A stretch of DNA of 64,000 bases from Bartonella sp. ML70XJBT.G (GTDB lineage: Bacteria > Pseudomonadota > Alphaproteobacteria > Rhizobiales > Rhizobiaceae): NCBI RefSeq assembly GCF_028618575.1, contig NZ_JAQITA010000003.1, positions 115,158 through 179,157 of the forward strand, given 5' to 3'. The translations under genes were made by a program, and so were the position numbers. The notes below the pieces were generated by a model. The model saw only the letters and a list, made by a program, of their open reading frames with translations. It made no database searches and was not told the DNA's origin. Shown here in pieces: positions 31,096-39,019 of this stretch (position 1 is its first letter; each line of letters begins with the position of its first letter).

Positions 31096-31338
31096 CTATT
31101 CGGCAGGAACAGAAACTTCAACACGGCGCAACTTTTCACCATTACGAGCAGGTACAACAACCACAATGTCACACATATCTTTTCCATCCTGAACAACCGG
31201 TTTTGAACGGACTAATACCCCTTTTTCTTGGGCGGACACCTTTTTGCCTACCTCAGCACAATTAGACGCCAAAACAGAATATGCCCCCCCAAAAATTGCT
31301 ATGATCATGAATAAGAAAAGTTTTTTCATCATACGCAT
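31096..31338 (-). CDS. Small exported protein, FeuN-like
   Basis: About 80 residues with a signal peptide (MMKKLFLFMIIAIFGGAYSVLA, cleavage before SNCAEVG) leaving a mature domain of ~56 residues with two cysteines (NCAEVG and DMCDIVVVVPA) that could form a disulfide. The start is ambiguous between ATG 31338 and ATG 31332; no strong ribosome site is visible. It is the first gene of the regulator-kinase operon, the position of FeuN in rhizobia, a small periplasmic inhibitor of the FeuQ kinase. Function here is inferred from position, size and export signal only. Confidence 0.6.
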   Translation of the reverse strand: MRMMKKLFLFMIIAIFGGAYSVLASNCAEVGKKVSAQEKGVLVRSKPVVQDGKDMCDIVVVVPARNGEKLRRVEVSVPAE

Positions 31339-31683
31339 TTCATAATCTATTTTAGATGAATATAGGGTGAATAACCGCTTTTGTGTATTCAAAAAATTAC
31401 ACTGGAGTCATGATTGATCCTCTGTATAACAGAATAATAGCATAATGCTATCTAAAATTAAAAAGATTTCAAACTAAAATCTTTTTAATAATGGTAAAAT
31501 AGTGAACAGAAAAAAGTTTTAAACAAATCATCAAATCTAATACATTCTCTACAAGAGAATAAATAATCACCATTCTAAAATAAATACTTTCCTAATTAGC
31601 GCTATAGCAAAAAATGAATTTTGCTCCATATAATTATTATTCAATTTATTTTGTTGCATTGCTTTGCCATAGGCTCTTTTTCA

Positions 31684-33834
31684 ATGTTTTATTTTTTTAA
31701 AAAAAAGAAAAAAAAACATCATAAACCATTTCATAGTCCTGCGCTCATTGAATTAGATGCACTCTTTGATACAACACTTTATCGACTCTGCTCTGCCAAT
31801 CGTTTTTTCTGGAATAGGGCAAAAATCATCTCACAATCTCTGCATATGCGTGGATGGAAACGCTTTATAGTCGAAATTCTTAATGAAGCACTCACATTGG
31901 GATTGATCGGTTTTACTCTTTTTACTGCTGTTGGTCTTTCCGTTTTTGAACTAACAAAAAAAGATTGGTCTTTGCCAAAAAATTTTTCCATTCTTTTTCT
32001 AGATCGCTATGGAAATCCCATTGGTCACCGTGGTGCCTTACCAACTGTATCTGTCCCCGTTGAAGAAATGCCTGATTATGTTCTTAAAGCTGTTCTCGCG
32101 ACTGAAGACCGTCATTTTTTTGATCACTGGGGTATTGACTTGCAAGGATTGACGCGAGCAATTTCCCAAAACTTGCAAGCTAAAAGCGTGGTTCAGGGGG
32201 GGTCAACCCTTACACAACAACTGGCTAAAAATCTGTTCTTAACAAATGAGCGAACCATAACACGCAAAATCAGAGAAGCCTATCTTGCTCTTTGGCTAGA
32301 AGCAAACTTGAGCAAAAAACAGATTTTGCAACTTTATCTTGATCGCGCCTATATGGGAGGAAATAATTTTGGTATTGCAGCAGCTGCAAAATTTTATTTT
32401 GGAAAAAACATCAGCAATATATCTCTTAGCGAATCCGCTATGTTAGCAGGGCTCTTTAAAGCCCCAACAAAATATGCTCCTCATCGTCACCTTTTTGCTG
32501 CCCAAACACGTGCTAATGTGGTACTTGCTAATCTTGTCAATAGCGGTTTTATGACTGAGAGCCAAATTATCAACGCCCATCGTTATCCTGCTAGGGCACT
32601 TCCAAAAGTAAAAAATACTCAACCTGATTATTTTCTTGATTGGGTCTTTGGTGAAATCCAAAAAATGCGTGATCAACTGCCAAGTCACAATTTAATTATT
32701 CAAACCACCCTTGATCCGACTATTCAAAAAGCAGCAGAGGAATCAATTGCGTATCATTTACAGCAATATGGTCAACAATATCGTGTCACACAAGCCGCCA
32801 CCGTCATACTCGACAATAATGGCGCTGTACGTGCAATGGTTGGAGGAGTAGATTATAATAAAAGCCAATTTAACAGAGCAACACAAGGCGGCAGACAACC
32901 TGGCTCTTCATTCAAACCTTATATTTATGCACTCGCAATGGAACATGGCCTGTCTCCCTCAACAATTGTCTTAGATGCTCCTATCAATTGGGGGGGCTGG
33001 TCACCTAAAAATAACTCTGGTCGTTATCTTGGTAAAATTGATTTGGCAACGGCTTTAGCCTTTTCCATCAATACAGTTCCTGTCTATCTTACCTATCAAT
33101 ATCTTAACCGCGATACAAAACCCATCATAGATCTTATCAAAAATATGGGAATTGAGGCACATATTTTATCCCATAAAACGATGATTTTGGGGACATCCAA
33201 TATGACGCCCATGGATCAAGCCACCGGTTTTAATGTCTTTGCTAATGGGGGAATGGCTGGAAATCGCCATGGTTTCACAGAAATTAAAACAATAGATGGA
33301 CATGTGGTATGGGACTTTGAGCATAACGGCAATAAACTACATCGAGTTCTCACTAGCCAATCAGCAGCTTATATGAACCAAATGATGGTTGGTGTGACCA
33401 CACGAGGATCAGGTAAACGCGCTGCCCTTCCCATGACGCTTGTAGCTGGAAAAACTGGGACATCACAATCCTATCGCGATGCGTGGTTTGTTGGCTTTAC
33501 CGGTAATTATACTGGAGCTGTATGGATGGGCAATGATGACTTTTCACCAATGAATCGCGCTTTTGGTGGCGGTGTTCCTGCCATGATATGGCACCGTATT
33601 ATGCTTTCTGCACACCAAAATATCATGCTCAAACAGCTCTATGGTGTTGAACATTCTCTCCTGCCTTATCAACCACCAATACATCCTTCTAATAATGATC
33701 CTGAACTTGTCCCCCCAACACCCTATACACTCTCCTCTGAAACATTGGATATTTTGCGTCTGATTAACGATGCTCTGAAAAAGCCACCTACCATCTCTTT
33801 GAAAAGGGAAATGATCGGAGCAGCAAAACTTTGA
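31684..33834 (+). CDS. Class A penicillin-binding protein (PBP1A family)
   Basis: About 716 residues. After a lysine-rich cytoplasmic tail (FYFFKKKKKKHH), a transmembrane helix lies near residues 68-95. The glycosyltransferase domain shows ATEDRHFFDHWGID and QGGSTLTQQLAKNLFL with RKIREAYLALWLE. The transpeptidase domain has SSFK (in QPGSSFKPY), the SIN triad (SINTVPVY) and KTGTS, so both peptidoglycan-polymerising and cross-linking activities look intact. ATG 31684 is chosen; an in-frame TTG at 31621 precedes it. It is transcribed divergently from the FeuN-like operon and followed by a DUF1214 gene that overlaps its stop. Confidence 0.92.
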   Translation: MFYFFKKKKKKHHKPFHSPALIELDALFDTTLYRLCSANRFFWNRAKIISQSLHMRGWKRFIVEILNEALTLGLIGFTLFTAVGLSVFELTKKDWSLPKNFSILFLDRYGNPIGHRGALPTVSVPVEEMPDYVLKAVLATEDRHFFDHWGIDLQGLTRAISQNLQAKSVVQGGSTLTQQLAKNLFLTNERTITRKIREAYLALWLEANLSKKQILQLYLDRAYMGGNNFGIAAAAKFYFGKNISNISLSESAMLAGLFKAPTKYAPHRHLFAAQTRANVVLANLVNSGFMTESQIINAHRYPARALPKVKNTQPDYFLDWVFGEIQKMRDQLPSHNLIIQTTLDPTIQKAAEESIAYHLQQYGQQYRVTQAATVILDNNGAVRAMVGGVDYNKSQFNRATQGGRQPGSSFKPYIYALAMEHGLSPSTIVLDAPINWGGWSPKNNSGRYLGKIDLATALAFSINTVPVYLTYQYLNRDTKPIIDLIKNMGIEAHILSHKTMILGTSNMTPMDQATGFNVFANGGMAGNRHGFTEIKTIDGHVVWDFEHNGNKLHRVLTSQSAAYMNQMMVGVTTRGSGKRAALPMTLVAGKTGTSQSYRDAWFVGFTGNYTGAVWMGNDDFSPMNRAFGGGVPAMIWHRIMLSAHQNIMLKQLYGVEHSLLPYQPPIHPSNNDPELVPPTPYTLSSETLDILRLINDALKKPPTISLKREMIGAAKL

Positions 33835-34448
33835 ATTCGAGATATCCTATTATGTTTGTTAAGATTATCATTCCCTGTTTCATCTTTGCTTTTGCCCTTT
33901 TATGTGGAACACTGAGTGTCGATTATATACTCAATTCCTTTCCTTATTTCGGACGCTTCACAATTGGAGAATGGAGCGCTTACCCTGACATGGGAACCTC
34001 CAACACTGATCCCTATGCGCGCGCGCGCGCTGCCAAACGAGGTGATATTTCAATGGGACACACAGAAGGACTTGTGTTTCAAATTTGGAAAGACAACTCT
34101 GGGCGCCCATTACACCCTTACTGCCATTACTTACTTAAAGGCGATATCCCTGACGCTCGCCTCTTTACACTTTATACTGCTGACAAATCACTCAAACCAT
34201 ATACTTCATCCAAGAATATCCCTTTCAAACTTTATACTAACAATATTATCTATGAAAGTGATGGCTCATTCAGCATCTATATCTCACCAACACCCCAAAC
34301 CGGCAATTGGCTTGCAACGGTTGGTCAAAAAGAATTTGGGCTTATTCTCACCTTATACGATACCCCAATCATCTCCGCAACACCCTTGCAAAAGCTCACA
34401 ATGCCCTCTGTAGAACAAATTCCATCAGGACAAATGAACTGTGATTAG
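33831..34448 (+). CDS. DUF1214-domain exported/membrane protein
   Basis: A 205-residue protein with one N-terminal hydrophobic segment (about residues 8-30) and a DUF1214-type domain (YARARAAKRGDISMGHTEG, FSIYISPTPQTGNWLA, FGLILTLYDTP). The TTG start at 33831 overlaps the stop of the penicillin-binding protein gene and has GGAG upstream; ATG 33852 is an alternative. DUF1214 and DUF1254 are parts of one family of unknown function; here they are two adjacent genes overlapping by 8 bp. I cannot assign a function. Confidence 0.8.
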   Translation: MNSRYPIMFVKIIIPCFIFAFALLCGTLSVDYILNSFPYFGRFTIGEWSAYPDMGTSNTDPYARARAAKRGDISMGHTEGLVFQIWKDNSGRPLHPYCHYLLKGDIPDARLFTLYTADKSLKPYTSSKNIPFKLYTNNIIYESDGSFSIYISPTPQTGNWLATVGQKEFGLILTLYDTPIISATPLQKLTMPSVEQIPSGQMNCD

Positions 34449-34980
34449 ATTCCTTCACACCGCATTTCTTGTAATTATTGGTGCTCTTATCGTCCATATT
34501 TGCATTCTCTTTCTGATCCCTTATTGGGCAGAAAATAATATATGGACAGAACTTCAAAAATCAGGCGATCCTTATCAATTTGTTGACCTAGATTCGCATA
34601 ATCCTCTGCAAAAGACTGTTGATCCATTCTTTCTTCTTAAAGTCTGCAGATTTGATCTCGAAAATGGCCCTGTTCATTTAAAGGCTTTGAAGACAACACA
34701 ATTTTGGTCACTCGCGGCTTATACACAAGATGGAACTATTTTTTACAGCCTAAATGACCGAACAGCCCCTGATGCTACACTTGATCTTATCATTGGAAAA
34801 CTAATACACATTATAGAGCTTAAAAAGTCAAAGCCTAAAAATAATATAAATTCAGTTCTGGTTGCTAAAAAATTGAATAAAGGTTTTGCACTCTTACGCA
34901 TCTTTGTACCTTCCCTACTTACAAAGAAAGAAAGTGAAGCTTTCTTCTCATCGGCGACTTGTCACAGGTTGAATGAATAA
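34441..34980 (+). CDS. DUF1254-domain membrane protein
   Basis: A 179-residue protein starting with GTG, overlapping the preceding DUF1214 gene by 8 bp. One N-terminal transmembrane helix (about 7-29) is followed by a domain with DPFFLLKVCRFDLENGPVHL, FWSLAAYTQDGTIFYSLND and a C-terminal LLRIFVPSLL, characteristic of the short rhizobial DUF1254 partner. It is probably co-translated with the DUF1214 protein. Function unknown. Confidence 0.78.
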   Translation: MIRFLHTAFLVIIGALIVHICILFLIPYWAENNIWTELQKSGDPYQFVDLDSHNPLQKTVDPFFLLKVCRFDLENGPVHLKALKTTQFWSLAAYTQDGTIFYSLNDRTAPDATLDLIIGKLIHIIELKKSKPKNNINSVLVAKKLNKGFALLRIFVPSLLTKKESEAFFSSATCHRLNE

Positions 34981-35039
34981 AAGCACAACAATCTCTGACT
35001 GTTTCTTTCTATAAAAGTAAATAAAAATATCTATAGCAT
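34981..35039. other. Start of gap before the integrase relic
   Basis: AT-rich sequence following the DUF1254 stop; no terminator hairpin is obvious. The coding-like signal begins at ~35040 on the opposite strand. Confidence 0.3.
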
Positions 35040-35327
35040 TATTCAATTATAAAGATTAGTGATTGCCTCATGCCTTTATGTTTCACGTTCTTTAATATAG
35101 AGGCACAGCTCCTACAAAAAATGGAACGCTATTGTGTTGCATATTTACGGGCTTGTTTTATAAAAACATCTCTCAATGCACCCAAAGCGATTTCACAACA
35201 ACGTCCATAAATGGGATATTAAAATCTATTGTGCACCATCATCTTTACGCTTATGAGCTTCATCATATTCTTTACTAGTCCCTATGTTATGATAGCCTTT
35301 GTATTTGAGAGTGTTCATCAGAGACAT
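35040..35327 (-). pseudogene. Relic of a P4-type tyrosine integrase (N-terminal part)
   Basis: Minus-strand translation from ATG 35327 gives MSLMNTLKYKGYHNIGTSKE, then AHKRKDDGAQ followed by a stop; after a frame change comes GRCCEIALGALRDVFIKQAR and KYATQ, stop, RSIFCRSCASILK. This lines up residue by residue with the N-terminal domain of the intact integrase at 57904-59070 (MVLMNRLNARSVATLGAGKY, HKRKDGGAQW, GRRREMGLGALRDVSLKQAR). Two or more stops, an internal deletion and loss of the whole catalytic half make it a relic. It is oriented opposite to the intact integrase and lies about 2.5 kb outside the element's tRNA-fragment edge. Confidence 0.85.
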
Positions 35328-36067
35328 TTTCTTGCTTTCTTCAAATTTTTTTATCCACGCGCCAATTCCATTTGTAATATGCAAAGGAATGATTTTGATT
35401 GTTCCAACATAAGAGAATTTAAAATGAAAGAACTTACGATATTGAACTCTCTCATTTAATATGAAAAACGATAACTTATATTTATAAATCAATATATTAT
35501 AAAATTATATCAAAATGGTTGTTTCCAACCTTCATTAATCTCATATAAGAATGAGAAGGCTATTCTCATTCCAACTTTTTAAAAACTAAACTTTTTATTG
35601 AAATAAAAAATCATCATAATGATTGCCATAACAATCTTCTCTTAAAACATAAATCTGCTATATTACAGTGCATAGAAAACAGCACATTGTTTCAATATAA
35701 TATAACCTCTGTTGCAGAGAAGCACCCTATTTGATAGGAAAGTATTTTTTTGAACTAAAAGTCATCAAAATAGCTAAAAATTCTAGACAAACAGACTTGT
35801 CGCAACAATATAACTTGTTCTCTGAATTTATGTCTATGTGATAATAAACTATTCTTATAAAACTGGACCGGTACCATAATAAACTCTAGAAATAATAATT
35901 GCTTTCAATGAATACTTCAGAAGCATTACTGGAAATTGATGGGCATCACACATCCTTGATCTTAAAAGTAAGTGCTTTACTTTTGTTGTATGGTCAGAAG
36001 CTTTTTGTGAGATATAAAATCTGAAAAAATTTTGCTTCTAATCCATGGTCGAGGGGAAGAAAGCTTC
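35328..36067. other. Gap between integrase relic and DUF1499 gene
   Basis: About 740 bp, AT-rich. Upstream flank of the integrase relic, then the promoter region of the DUF1499 gene near the right end. No other feature recognised. Confidence 0.4.
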
Positions 36068-36853
36068 ATGCAAAAAACATATGTTCAGTTAATCTCAAGA
36101 GCAGCAGTATGGTCACCCCGTTTTGGAGGGCTCGCGTTTTTTATTTTATTATTTTCAATAATTTTACAGCGTTTTTCTGTGATTGATGTCGTTGTTTTTA
36201 TCATTTTGATCATCATCTCTTCTTGCTGTGTTGTTGTTTCTCTTTTCCTTGCATTCAAAGCCCTATACAGTTTGTGGGTGTATGGTGCTCTAGGGGGAAT
36301 GAAAGCTTTAAAAGGAATTATTTATTCACTAATTACTAGCATACCATTAATGCTGTTTTGGGAACTTTGGTTTACTTTACCAGCTCTTCATGATATTTCT
36401 ACGGATACACAAAGACCGCCAGTTTTTTTTCGCACAGCACGCCCCAGTAATGCTTTGCCGCTTAAGAGTGTTTTGATCAAACAAACGGCATTACAAATGT
36501 CACAATGGCCGGAAATATCAGGGCGTCGCTATGACGGACCTCCTGATCGTATTAGCGATTGCGTTCTTAATGTATTAGCTGCTTACGATTGGCCTATTAT
36601 CGCTCAACGAGAACTTAAAAGTGAAGAACATGAGATTTATATCGAAACGATGGCAAAAACTTTTTACCTTGGTTTTGTTTCAGATATCGTCATACGTTTA
36701 ACCGATGAAGGCGATACAACTTTTGTTGATATGCGTTCTGCTTCTCGTTATTTGCCAAGAGATTTAGGATCCAATGCTGCTTTTATTATCGATTTCATGA
36801 ATGCACTGGATACAGAAATCGCTTCACTCCCTCTCTCACAAAATGGTGGATAA
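36068..36853 (+). CDS. DUF1499-domain membrane protein
   Basis: A 261-residue protein with three N-terminal transmembrane helices (about residues 14-35, 39-65 and 82-105) and a C-terminal DUF1499 domain with ISDCVLNVLAAYDW, YIETMAKTFYLGFVSDIVIR and TFVDMRSASRY. I chose ATG 36068 with GAGGGGAAG upstream; the frame is open to a TTG at 36032. DUF1499 proteins are widespread in Proteobacteria and of unknown function. It is the last host gene before the integrated element. Confidence 0.85.
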   Translation: MQKTYVQLISRAAVWSPRFGGLAFFILLFSIILQRFSVIDVVVFIILIIISSCCVVVSLFLAFKALYSLWVYGALGGMKALKGIIYSLITSIPLMLFWELWFTLPALHDISTDTQRPPVFFRTARPSNALPLKSVLIKQTALQMSQWPEISGRRYDGPPDRISDCVLNVLAAYDWPIIAQRELKSEEHEIYIETMAKTFYLGFVSDIVIRLTDEGDTTFVDMRSASRYLPRDLGSNAAFIIDFMNALDTEIASLPLSQNGG

Positions 36854-37227
36854 CAACCAAAAGATAATAATCTAAATACGACATACTCTTAAAGTATAAA
36901 AAAAGCTTTTAAAAAAGCACTCCTAACGATAATTGCTAATATTTAAAGACACTATCCAAATGCCATCAGTAAACATTTTTTTTAAGATCAGTCATATATA
37001 AAAAATAATAATTAGTTTTTATAATAACATGTAAAAATAACAAATAATTTTTTATTATTTATTTAAGTTATTAAATAAATTAATTTTATAATATATATTG
37101 ATAGAATGTATGTAATTCCATATAGAAACAATTTTATAAATAAATAATCATTGTTCATATAAATAACGTATACAAATAAAAAATGTTATAGACAATAATA
37201 TAACGAATATAATGAACCAAAATATGC

Positions 37228-37362
37228 TTAACAAAATTTTTTCCAAATTTCTTTTTTACTATAACCTTTAGATTTATACTGTAAAAACGCTGCATAGAAA
37301 AATATAAATAAAGCAGATGTAGAAGATAATAATTCTACAATAATACGAATAAGATCACTCAT
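37228..37362 (-). CDS. Possible 44-residue membrane peptide
   Basis: From ATG 37362 the frame encodes MSDLIRIIVELLSSTSALFI, continuing through a hydrophobic stretch to a basic tail rich in Lys (YKSKGYSKKEIWKKFC). One transmembrane helix at about residues 5-27 plus a cationic tail is the shape of small membrane-active peptides (type I toxin-like, holin-like or bacteriocin-like), but no family is recognised and no strong ribosome site is present. It may be noise in AT-rich DNA. Confidence 0.25.
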   Translation of the reverse strand: MSDLIRIIVELLSSTSALFIFFYAAFLQYKSKGYSKKEIWKKFC

Positions 37363-37479
37363 AAAAAAATCCAAATTAAATATATAATTTTGTAAAATTA
37401 TGCACCTAAACCTTCCTGTCAAGTTTGTAGACACATAATTATGCCTACAAGCTTGTTCATTTTAGAAATATCTGCTGAT

Positions 37480-37720
37480 TTTTATATTAGCGATAACATG
37501 CATAGTCTTTATATCCCAGACCTGTAGCAAATCCTACTCCAGAGCCGCTCTTCCTCCTAATAATAGGACCTTCTCCACACCGCCTAGTGGTCCTCCAACT
37601 GCCCCCTATAAGTCCACCATTACCACTCCCATATTATGTCCCGTATATCCCATAGAAAATCCTGCAGAGAGATAATCTCCAACAGTAGACCTAGGTTGTG
37701 ATTCACTACTTGAAAAATTC
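37480..37720 (-). pseudogene. Frameshifted small glycine-rich protein
   Basis: From ATG ~37721 on the minus strand: MNFSSSESQPRSTVGDYLSA then GFSMGYTGHNMG. In that frame it runs into a stop near 37609; a one-base change of frame near 37635 instead gives SGNGGLIGGSWRTTRR, later GSGVGFATGLGYKDYACYR. The two halves together would be ~78 residues rich in Gly and Ser. The GxxxG-rich composition recalls class II bacteriocins but there is no leader or transporter nearby. It may also be a phage remnant. Confidence 0.3.
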
Positions 37721-37814
37721 ATTGATGAAATATTTGACCAAAAATAGCAAATGACGGTTAAGGGTGTTAATCTACTCTCAAGCTAAACTTTGATTCATTG
37801 ATTTCATTAAAGTA

Positions 37815-37839
37815 TGGCTGGGGTACCTGGATTCGAACC
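37815..37839 (-). other. Attachment site: 3' end of tRNA-Gln
   Basis: On the minus strand the sequence reads GG, TTCGAATCC, AGGTACCCCAGCCA. This is the T-loop, 3' acceptor strand and CCA end of a tRNA-Gln (bacterial tRNA-Gln genes begin TGGGGTA and end TACCCCAGCCA). Immediately upstream the T-stem pairing breaks (TATGG instead of CCTGG) and no anticodon arm follows, so it is a fragment. That is what is left on one side after integrase-mediated insertion into a tRNA gene. Confidence 0.82.
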
Positions 37840-37936
37840 ATAAAATTATATGCTATAATACATTGATTTTATTTATATTTTTTAATGGTTAGGGAATGTA
37901 TAATTAGGTTAGGGAATAGGATTTTCAAACCTATCC

Positions 37937-38305
37937 CTAAAAAGCACTTTCTTTTTTGTCGACTTTTTCCAATAATTTTTTAAATTCTGTCAAATCCTGT
38001 TGTGAAAAATTTTCTAAAGTTCTAACAAACATGCCAACAACTTCACGCCCAAATGAATCAGAAGGTTTTATTGTAAAACTCTTACGGCAAGAGTCAGCCT
38101 CTTTTCTTAAAAGAAAAGCTATATCTTGATTTAAAGCGTAGAGCTTGATGATCTTTTCTTCCATACCAACCGGTACAGATTTTTTGCCAATTTCAACTGA
38201 AGATAAAAATGCTACAGATATATCTAATTTTTCAGCCATATCTAAAAGGCGTTCAGAGTGATCAATACGAAGTTTGCGTAAAATTTTGCCAAATGATGTA
38301 ACCAA
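37937..38305 (-). CDS. XRE-family phage regulator
   Basis: A 122-residue protein with an N-terminal helix-turn-helix of the Cro/CI type (FGKILRKLRIDHSERLLDMA, then KLDISVAFLSSVEIGKKSVP). The C-terminal half (residues 75-122) is charged and helical and could mediate dimerisation; there is no peptidase S24 domain, so it is not a LexA-type cleavable repressor. The start is TTG 38305 with AGGAC 9-10 bases upstream; no ATG is available before residue 22. An 18-bp palindrome lies 19 bp upstream, a candidate operator. Confidence 0.8.
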   Translation of the reverse strand: MVTSFGKILRKLRIDHSERLLDMAEKLDISVAFLSSVEIGKKSVPVGMEEKIIKLYALNQDIAFLLRKEADSCRKSFTIKPSDSFGREVVGMFVRTLENFSQQDLTEFKKLLEKVDKKESAF

Positions 38306-38323
38306 TATAAAAAGTCCTATTCG

Positions 38324-38341
38324 AGAAGAAATATTTCTTCT
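38324..38341. promoter_or_regulatory. Palindromic operator candidate upstream of XRE regulator
   Basis: AGAAGAAAT followed by ATTTCTTCT is a perfect 18-bp palindrome. A related arrangement (CGAATAAGACTTCTTTTCGA) lies about 40-60 bp to the right, repeating the TTCG/AGAAG elements in inverted order. Location just upstream of a helix-turn-helix gene suggests autoregulation. Confidence 0.5.
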
Positions 38342-38441
38342 GATTCTAACAAACTTTTTCCAGACTTGCTTTAATTATTGCGAATAAGACTTCTTTTCGA
38401 GGTGTTTTTGGTGACTGTTTTTAAGGAGAAATTTGATGCAT

Positions 38442-38660
38442 CTAATTCTTTGACAACCACTGTTTTAAATGTGCAATGACATTATCTATCGCATCCATAA
38501 GACGGGCAAAATCAAGGATAAGCAAAAAAAGAAAAAAGACTATCCATTTCATGAGACGCGACATCACTTTCACACTTTGGTAGGTAATAATCATTTCTTG
38601 AAGCATTTCTTTTTCCGCTTCTGTAAGCTCTGTGTGTTTTTCACCCTTTTTTCTTACCAT
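38442..38660 (-). CDS. Small phage membrane protein (lysis-region)
   Basis: About 72 residues from ATG 38660 (a GTG at 38672 is an alternative). A charged N-terminal helix (KHTELTEAEKEMLQEMIITY) is followed by one transmembrane segment (about residues 39-57, WIVFFLFLLILDFARL) and a C-terminal tail. It is the last gene of the lysis cassette, following the lipoprotein gene with a 20-bp overlap. It could be a holin or anti-holin; no family is recognised. Confidence 0.6.
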   Translation of the reverse strand: MVRKKGEKHTELTEAEKEMLQEMIITYQSVKVMSRLMKWIVFFLFLLILDFARLMDAIDNVIAHLKQWLSKN

Positions 38661-38859
38661 GTTCCCACCCACACAAGCGTTCGCCTTGCTTATTATGTTT
38701 TAAGATCTCTCTTGCTAAGTTTGAACTGATGACCTCAACATCTCTCTTGTCTAAATAAATGGGCAACCAACCAAGACAAGAAGAAGCATATTTATGGGTC
38801 ACGCAACCAGTCAGAGAGAGCAGCACGCACATCAGCATCAGTTTTTTTGTTAACTTCAT
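38641..38859 (-). CDS. Small lipoprotein, Rz1-like outer spanin
   Basis: About 72 residues from ATG 38859 with a good AGGTGG ribosome site. A lipoprotein signal peptide with lipobox (LLSLTGC) places the lipidated Cys at about residue 18, followed by a short soluble tail. Its 5' end is embedded in the preceding membrane-protein gene in another frame, as for Rz/Rz1 spanin pairs that fuse inner and outer membranes at lysis. The tail is not proline-rich as in lambda Rz1, so the call is by architecture. Confidence 0.62.
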   Translation of the reverse strand: MKLTKKLMLMCVLLSLTGCVTHKYASSCLGWLPIYLDKRDVEVISSNLAREILKHNKQGERLCGWEHGKKKG

Positions 38860-39019
38860 CTTCCACCTCAAGCCGTGTTGTTGCTGCCTTTAAAGAATTT
38901 TCTGTTTGCTTTTGCACTTCAGCCTTTTTGCCAAGAGTGAAAGCTTTTACTAAAGCTATAAAAAAAGCGGCGAAAGCCGCACCTGTGAGCATGAGATTTT
39001 TTTTCATCCATAAGATCAT
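38792..39019 (-). CDS. Small membrane protein, inner-spanin or holin-like
   Basis: A 75-residue protein with one N-terminal transmembrane helix (about 9-28) and a charged helical C-terminal region (KAEVQKQTENSLKAATTRLE) ending in ALSDWLRDP, the layout of an Rz-type inner spanin. ATG 39019 overlaps the stop of the lysozyme gene (ATGA). Its 3' end overlaps the lipoprotein gene by about 68 bp in a different frame. Confidence 0.62.
   Translation of the reverse strand: MILWMKKNLMLTGAAFAAFFIALVKAFTLGKKAEVQKQTENSLKAATTRLEVEDEVNKKTDADVRAALSDWLRDP

Larger units (their letters stand above)
36854..37814. other. Gap left of the element: small-peptide remnants only
   Basis: About 960 very AT-rich bases. 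Two things are visible on the minus strand: a 44-codon frame for a membrane peptide (37228-37362) and a glycine-rich coding remnant (about 37480-37720) described separately. The rest (36854-37220) shows nothing. Confidence 0.45.

Noticed and set aside
37815..37839. Complete tRNA gene
   Set aside because: Only the T-loop to CCA part is present; no anticodon or D arm can be built upstream.
38404..38455. Small gene after a good ribosome site (AAGGAG then ATG)
   Set aside because: The frame closes after four codons (MHLIL, stop); perhaps a vestigial start.
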